From the NCBI GenBank assembly GCA_002049495.1, contig LLYS01000005.1, positions 124,001 to 188,000 on the forward strand: 64,000 nt of DNA, in the 5' to 3' direction. The translations under genes were made by a program, and so were the position numbers. Numbering within the stretch: the first letter of the stretch is position 1; the number at the start of each line of letters is the position of its first letter. Below the pieces are notes generated by a model. The model was given only the letters and a program-made list of their open reading frames with translations, was not told the origin of the DNA and ran no database searches. This document shows, one piece after another, positions 59,448 through 64,000 of this stretch. The stretch comes from Epsilonproteobacteria bacterium tcs-49. Lineage in GTDB: Bacteria; Campylobacterota; Campylobacteria; Campylobacterales; Sulfurovaceae.

Positions 59448-60782
59448 TCACATCCAATCGACGATTTTTTCTACCTCTTCTACGATGAAGGTTTTGAGTT
59501 TTGTCTCGATTTTTGAAGGGATGATCGCATTGGCAAAGCCCTGTGCCGCGGCTTCGTTGAGGCGGATATCCAGACTTGAAACGCTGCGCACATCTCCGGT
59601 GAGGCTCACCTCTCCGATAAACAGACTCTCCTTGCTCAGCGCACGGTCTCTGAAACTGCTCAAAATCGCCGCGATGATCGCCAAATCTGCCGCCGTTTCC
59701 CCGATCTTAATCCCCCCTGCGATATTGATAAACACGTCATACTGATTAAAGGGCAGGTCCAGTTTCTTCTCCAGCAGCGCCAGCAGCATGGTCAAACGGT
59801 TGGAATCAAAGCCGTTGGAGCTTCGCTTGGGATTGCCGTACGCGTCGCTGACCAGCGCCTGTACCTCTACGGTGATGGGGCGGCTGCCCTCCATCACCAC
59901 CGTCAACGCCGAACCGGACTGGGGCTTTTTATTGCTGAAAAACTGCAGATTTTTGCTGCTTTGCAGCCCCTCTTTAGTCATTTCAAAGATCCCGATCTCG
60001 CTGGTGTTGCCAAAGCGGTTTTTAAACCCGCGCAAAAGGCGTATCTCCTTGGTCGCGTCCCCGTCAAAGTACAGCACCGTATCGACCATATGTTCCAGCA
60101 CGCGCGGCCCGGCGATGGAACCCTCTTTGGTGATGTGGCCGATAATGAAGATGGGGATCATCTTCTCCTTTGCGATGCGCATCAGTTCAAAGGTGATGGC
60201 GCGCACCTGCGTCACGCTTCCGGGCGCGCTGGTGATCTCTGAAGAGTACACCGTCTGTATAGAATCGATCACGATAAGTGAATAGGGTTTGGAGTTGATC
60301 TCGTCAACGATGCTTTCAAGCTTGATCTCGGGGAGCAGAAACAGTTTATCGCTGTTTGACTTGAGACGGTTGGCGCGGATCTTGATCTGTCCCAGCGACT
60401 CTTCACCGCTGACATAAAGGACGTTTTGCTCATGCTGGGCCAGATTGCCCGCCACCTTCAAAAGCAGCGTGGATTTGCCGATGCCGGGGCTGCCGCCGAT
60501 AAGCACCAGCGAACCGGGGACGATCCCGCCGCCAAGGACCAGGTCAAATTCACTGTCATAGGAGCTGAAGCGCTCTATATCATCCTCTTTAATCTCGTTG
60601 ATACTGATCGCCTGACTGGATTTGGATACGGCGGATGCGGTTTGTTTGAGCACTTCCTGCTGCTGCTCGTTGAGTTCTACAAAGCTTTCCCACGCACCGC
60701 AGTTGGAGCATTTGCCCAGCCACTTGGGACTTTGGAAACCGCAGTGCTGGCACTCAAACAGGGTTTTTTTCTTTTTTGCCAT
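59448..60782 (-). CDS. radA: DNA repair protein RadA
   Basis: A 444-residue RecA-like protein. N-terminal zinc finger CQHCGFQSPKWLGKCSNCGAW, Walker A GGSPGIGKSTLL, Walker B YSLIVIDSIQ, the RadA KNRFG motif, and a C-terminal Lon-like domain (VFINIAGGIKIGETAADLAI). It promotes branch migration in recombination repair. Downstream of ftsY by 56 bases. Confidence 0.96.
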   Translation of the reverse strand: MAKKKKTLFECQHCGFQSPKWLGKCSNCGAWESFVELNEQQQEVLKQTASAVSKSSQAISINEIKEDDIERFSSYDSEFDLVLGGGIVPGSLVLIGGSPGIGKSTLLLKVAGNLAQHEQNVLYVSGEESLGQIKIRANRLKSNSDKLFLLPEIKLESIVDEINSKPYSLIVIDSIQTVYSSEITSAPGSVTQVRAITFELMRIAKEKMIPIFIIGHITKEGSIAGPRVLEHMVDTVLYFDGDATKEIRLLRGFKNRFGNTSEIGIFEMTKEGLQSSKNLQFFSNKKPQSGSALTVVMEGSRPITVEVQALVSDAYGNPKRSSNGFDSNRLTMLLALLEKKLDLPFNQYDVFINIAGGIKIGETAADLAIIAAILSSFRDRALSKESLFIGEVSLTGDVRSVSSLDIRLNEAAAQGFANAIIPSKIETKLKTFIVEEVEKIVDWM

Positions 60783-60838
60783 TTTTTATCTCTCCTTTGG
60801 CCCCGCTTCGCTTCGTTCCGTTTGCCGCCTCTTTGCGT

Positions 60839-61708
60839 TTATTCAAACACTTCGTCAAGGATCGTATTGACAAACTCTTTGGGGTTAAAGGGCACCAGAT
60901 CTTCGGGTTTTTCCCCCACGCCCACGTAGTAGATGGGCAGCTTCAACTCGCTGGCGATAGTAAAGAGCGAGCCGCCTTTGGCCGTACCGTCGAGTTTGGT
61001 GATGATGATCCCATCGATCCCCACCATCTCGTCAAACTGTTTTGCCTGGTTGATGCTTGAACTTCCCTGCGTCCCGTCCAGGATCAAAAGGGTTCTATGC
61101 GGCGCGCCCTCCATCGCTTTGTCGCTGACGCGCACCATCTTTTTCAACTCTTCGGAAAGATTGGCGTAGTTGTGCAGCCGCCCCGCCGTGTCGATAATAA
61201 CGCGGTCCATATCCTTTGATTTGGCCGAAAGGATCGTATCATACACCACCGCGGAAGGATCATGGCCGTGCTTTGTCGCCACAATCGGCACGTCGATAAT
61301 CTCCGCCCATTTGCTCAGCTGCTCAATCGCCGCGGCGCGGAAGGTATCGCCGGCTCCGAGCATCACCCTTTGCCCCTCGTTTTTATAGCGCGCCGCCAAC
61401 TTGGCAATAGTAGTGGTTTTACCCGCGCCGTTGACGCCGATGATCATCTCCACAAAGGGTTTGGACCCCTCATCTATGGATTGTCTGGGTTCGTAGATGA
61501 ACAAAGCGATCAAGGAGTTAAACAGCTGGGTGCGGTTAACCGTATCGGGCAGACCGTTGACGACCGTTTCAACGATTTCGTAACTCATATCCGCTTCAAG
61601 CAAAAGATCCTCTACCGTATCGCGATCAAGTTTTTTTCTTTTTTCGGGAACGACCTCTTTAATCGCTTCGTTGGTCTTTTTCAAGCCCCTTTTAAAAAAA
61701 CTAAACAC
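60839..61708 (-). CDS. ftsY: Signal recognition particle receptor FtsY
   Basis: A 289-residue SRP GTPase. G1 GVNGAGKTTTIAKLA, DTFRAAAIEQL, G3 DTAGRLHNY, G4 TKLDGTAKGG, and GVGEKPEDLVPF near the end. The acidic A-domain is nearly absent, as in other short bacterial FtsY. It brings ribosome-SRP complexes to SecYEG. It starts 2 bases after the thioredoxin-like gene stop. Confidence 0.96.
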   Translation of the reverse strand: MFSFFKRGLKKTNEAIKEVVPEKRKKLDRDTVEDLLLEADMSYEIVETVVNGLPDTVNRTQLFNSLIALFIYEPRQSIDEGSKPFVEMIIGVNGAGKTTTIAKLAARYKNEGQRVMLGAGDTFRAAAIEQLSKWAEIIDVPIVATKHGHDPSAVVYDTILSAKSKDMDRVIIDTAGRLHNYANLSEELKKMVRVSDKAMEGAPHRTLLILDGTQGSSSINQAKQFDEMVGIDGIIITKLDGTAKGGSLFTIASELKLPIYYVGVGEKPEDLVPFNPKEFVNTILDEVFE

Positions 61709-61710
61709 CG

Positions 61711-62268
61711 CTACTGCCCCTGTTCCGGTTTTTCGATCTTGGCCGTAATCATCTCTTCGGGTACCGGTCCGATCCAGTGGCTGACATACTCCCCGTTTTT
61801 AAACAGTGCCGCGGTGGGAATCGTTTTGATATCGGCAAGCCCCAGTTTGGTCGCGACCATTTTGCTGAAGGCGTACTCGTCGGCACCGTTGGAGACGAAG
61901 TAGTTCATCTTATAATCTTTCATAAATGCGCTCAATTCGCTGTTGGGTTTATTTTGTTCCACCAAACTGGCGACGACTTTAAGGTTTTGCTCATACTCGT
62001 TTTGGATATTGATCAGATGCGGTATCTCCGCGCGGCACGGTGCGCACCAGGTCGCCCAGAACACCACCAGCGTATACTCTTTGTCGTGCCCGAAATCGAT
62101 CGTGCCGCTCTCTTTGACCTGCAGCTTCTCCCCCCGTGGGTCGGCCAGGTTATACACTACCTCTTTCGGCGCTTCTTTGGTAATCTTGCTGAGTTCCTCC
62201 TTATCGTCGCAGCCCGTCAATAGAAAAACGGCGGCGGCCATAGCGGTTAAAACGGTGAGTTTTTTCAT
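61711..62268 (-). CDS. TlpA-like thioredoxin-fold lipoprotein
   Basis: A 185-residue protein with a lipobox (FLLTGC) and a TlpA/ResA thioredoxin domain: YTLVVFWATWCAPCRAEIPH with CxxC active site near residue 73 and the cis-Pro in IKTIPTAALF. It should act as periplasmic disulfide reductant, for instance in cytochrome c maturation. Start MKKLTV at 62268 follows GAGGA; a longer upstream reading lacks a signal peptide context. Confidence 0.9.
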   Translation of the reverse strand: MKKLTVLTAMAAAVFLLTGCDDKEELSKITKEAPKEVVYNLADPRGEKLQVKESGTIDFGHDKEYTLVVFWATWCAPCRAEIPHLINIQNEYEQNLKVVASLVEQNKPNSELSAFMKDYKMNYFVSNGADEYAFSKMVATKLGLADIKTIPTAALFKNGEYVSHWIGPVPEEMITAKIEKPEQGQ

Positions 62269-62407
62269 ACGGTTGTCCTCTTTCATCATAGCTTTTGGTA
62301 TAATTGATTCTATCCGCATCTGCGGGATCGGCTGGCATCAGCCCCCCGGCGGATCAGTGCGTAATTATACCAAATCACGCACAAGAAACGTTAATGAAAG
62401 AGTAACA

Positions 62408-63010
62408 GTGGAGCAAAAAACACAATTTCGGCGACGGTCGATCTCCCGGTTGAAAAAGGTCCGTTACAAAAAGGGGTGCAGTTACAAACTGCGGCAAAAA
62501 ATTTGGCGAATTATTCGCGAAAAAAGAGCAAGACGGATACTTTTCTACCTGCCTTTATCCTTTGAACCGGACTTTCGGCCGCTCATGTGTAAAATACGCA
62601 AAAACAGGGAAGTTTTGGTACCTTTTATGGAAGGTGTTAGTTTTAAAACGGTACAATATAGATTACCGTTACGAAAAAGTAATTTCGGCATTTACGAACC
62701 GGGAAATTCACACAAACATAATACGAAAATAGACTTAGCGATCGTCCCGGTCGTCGGAGTGGATGGAGACTTTAAAAGAGTAGGCTTTGGCAAGGGGATG
62801 TATGATCGCTTTTTTGCGAAGCTAACGTACAAACCCTACACGATATTCGTACAAAACACAACCTGTATAACAAAAAAACATATTACCGATTACCACGATA
62901 TCAAAGCCGATCTCTATCTCACTCCCCAAAAAACATATTTCCAAGGATTTAAAAGTGTTTATAGAGATAGCAGCGGTAGGGGCGACTGCGGGCATAAGCG
63001 CCGCGGTTAG
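62408..63010 (+). CDS. 5-formyltetrahydrofolate cyclo-ligase
   Basis: A 200-residue protein of the FTHF ligase family. An Arg/Lys-rich N-terminus, ILFYLPLSFEPDFRPLM, LVPFMEG and the family signature VGFGKGMYDRFF near residue 122. It converts 5-formyl-THF to 5,10-methenyl-THF with ATP. It starts with GTG at 62408 after GAAAGAG; the much longer open frame upstream is antisense to the TlpA-like gene. The end overlaps the RNase Y start by 56 bases. Confidence 0.87.
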   Translation: MEQKTQFRRRSISRLKKVRYKKGCSYKLRQKIWRIIREKRARRILFYLPLSFEPDFRPLMCKIRKNREVLVPFMEGVSFKTVQYRLPLRKSNFGIYEPGNSHKHNTKIDLAIVPVVGVDGDFKRVGFGKGMYDRFFAKLTYKPYTIFVQNTTCITKKHITDYHDIKADLYLTPQKTYFQGFKSVYRDSSGRGDCGHKRRG

Positions 63011-64000
63011 CCACCTCATAACCAAAAACCAGGAACGTTCAAAGCACGATATCTACGAAGCCAACGCCAAGGCAAAAGCGAAAGTGATCGAGCATGAAGC
63101 CACCCTTTTGCTCAAAGACGCCAAATACCAGCTCAAAGAAAAAGAGGTAGAACTCAAAGAGCACTACGACCGCGAACTGCTCAAGCTCAAAGAGGAGTTT
63201 AGCCGCAAACGCTCCCGTCTGGACAAGGAAAAAAACGCCATCGAGCAGCGCTTGCAAGATGCTCAGGATGAAAAAAGCACGACGCAAAAAGAAGCCAAAC
63301 GGATGAAAGCGCTGACTTCGGAGCTTGAGGAGCTCAAAAAACGCTATGGGCAGAAGCTGCAAGAGTGTATCGATACTCTCCAGCGCCACACCAGCCTCAC
63401 CCAAAACGAGATAGAGGAAACCCTGCGCAACCGGGTGGAGGAGAACTACAAAGGCGAAATTGCCAAGATGGTGCGCAAATACGAGAAAAAAGCGATGGAG
63501 GATGCGAAGAAAAACGCCAACTTTATCCTCGCACAGGCTACTTCGCGATACGCCGGCGAATTTGCCGCGGAGCGGCTGATCAATGTGGTCAACCTCCCAA
63601 GCGACGAACTCAAAGGACGCATCATCGGCAAGGAGGGGCGCAACATTAAAACCCTGGAGATGCTTCTGGGTGTGGATATCATCATCGACGATACCCCCGG
63701 AGTGGTGATTCTGAGCAGCTTTAACCTCTACCGCCGCGCGGTGGCTACGAAAACCCTGCAGGACCTGCTTGAAGATGGGCGCATTCAGCCCGCGCGCATC
63801 GAGGAGATCCACAAAAAGGTGCAGCGTGAATTTGAGGAAAAGATTTACCAAGAGGGGGAGGAGATCATCCTGGATCTGGGCATCGGGTCCATGCATAAGG
63901 AGCTTATCAAACTCATCGGTAAACTCAAATACCGCGCAAGCTACGGACAAAACGCCCTGGGGCACTCCCTGGAAGTAGCGCACCTTGCCGGCATCATGGC
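62955..64000 (+). CDS. rny: Ribonuclease Y (5' part; continues past the window)
   Basis: At least 348 residues are present. A short N-terminal hydrophobic segment (FIEIAAVGATAGISAAVSHL) anchors it; residues 25-190 are a long coiled coil rich in Lys/Glu; the KH domain contains LKGRIIGKEGRNIKTLEMLL; the last residues (LGHSLEVAHLAGIM) open the HD nuclease domain. RNase Y is a membrane-bound mRNA endonuclease. GTG 62955 is 8 bases after AGGA and overlaps the previous gene by 56 bases. Confidence 0.93.
   Translation, partial: MFIEIAAVGATAGISAAVSHLITKNQERSKHDIYEANAKAKAKVIEHEATLLLKDAKYQLKEKEVELKEHYDRELLKLKEEFSRKRSRLDKEKNAIEQRLQDAQDEKSTTQKEAKRMKALTSELEELKKRYGQKLQECIDTLQRHTSLTQNEIEETLRNRVEENYKGEIAKMVRKYEKKAMEDAKKNANFILAQATSRYAGEFAAERLINVVNLPSDELKGRIIGKEGRNIKTLEMLLGVDIIIDDTPGVVILSSFNLYRRAVATKTLQDLLEDGRIQPARIEEIHKKVQREFEEKIYQEGEEIILDLGIGSMHKELIKLIGKLKYRASYGQNALGHSLEVAHLAGIM

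Noticed and set aside
61943-62407. N-terminal extension of the formyl-THF ligase frame
   Set aside because: This part is antisense to the TlpA-like gene; GTG 62408 with an RBS gives the normal family length.

Overview
The window is a contiguous piece of a Campylobacterota (epsilonproteobacterial) chromosome, probably from a free-living Sulfurimonas/Sulfuricurvum-like bacterium. The lineage is inferred from the RadA-FtsY-TlpA-formyl-THF ligase-RNase Y block, a MurF with a membrane N-terminus, and sigma-54 promoters with a GGAAC-type -24 box. No rRNA, tRNA or CRISPR array was seen. Most of the window has even, moderately GC-rich coding sequence; 38.16-41.88 kb is clearly AT-rich.

Layout. (1) 0.2-5.9 kb: an iron-responsive envelope operon (imelysin, di-haem oxidoreductase, second imelysin, sterol-desaturase-like membrane protein, di-haem cytochrome c peroxidase) behind a strong Fur-box match. 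(2) 6.0-10.7 kb: signalling genes (receiver-PilZ protein, diiron MBL-fold protein, multi-PAS histidine kinase). (3) 10.7-35.7 kb: a large molybdenum nitrogenase region. Its units are nifA-redoxin-SIR2-clpX; AKR-flavoprotein-nifT; nifH-orf118-nifDK; a six-gene unit (NifX-like, ferredoxin, Sel1-NifU fusion, NifX-like, NifQ, flavodiiron protein); the divergent nifEN; nifX-DUF269-flavodoxin-PII-nifW-nifZ; two 2Fe-2S ferredoxins; a carboxymuconolactone-decarboxylase-like protein carrying a sigma-54 region I at its N-terminus; and a CCE_0567-BFD-LRR-ferredoxin unit. (4) 35.9-37.9 kb: DUF2721 and a CPA2 antiporter. (5) 38.2-41.9 kb: an AT-rich accessory island (PIN-like protein, REP-type transposase with a fused extra domain, AbiEii-type toxin). 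(6) 41.9-46.6 kb: nitrogenase genes resume with nifB-nifV-GNAT preceded by napGH. (7) 46.7-64 kb: mostly core genes (SDR, histidine kinase/response regulator/CZB chemoreceptor, MurF, AmmeMemoRadiSam trio, HIT, fructosamine-kinase-like, AcpS, FliL, STAS, SDR-DUF2867, RadA, FtsY, TlpA, formyl-THF ligase, RNase Y running off the end).

How it works together. NifHDK is the Mo-nitrogenase; NifB, NifEN, NifV, NifQ and four NifX-type domains cover FeMo-cofactor synthesis and trafficking; NifW, NifZ and NifT are accessory; flavodoxin and several ferredoxins supply electrons; the flavodiiron protein probably removes O2. I found seven matching sigma-54 -24/-12 elements (consensus rGGAACr-N4-nTGyA) that tie these units into one NifA/RpoN regulon, including a back-to-back divergent pair between nifE and the six-gene unit. 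No nifL, nifM, nifS, full nifU or molybdate transporter is in the window.

The most unusual item is the protein at 32971-33798: its first ~48 residues align without gaps to the activator-binding region I of sigma-54, fused to a carboxymuconolactone-decarboxylase fold. Together with a GAFTDA (not GAFTGA) loop in NifA and a nif-linked ClpX with a changed pore loop, it suggests an unrecognised layer of nif control. Three genes carry apparent single-base frameshifts, so some sequencing or assembly error is possible.
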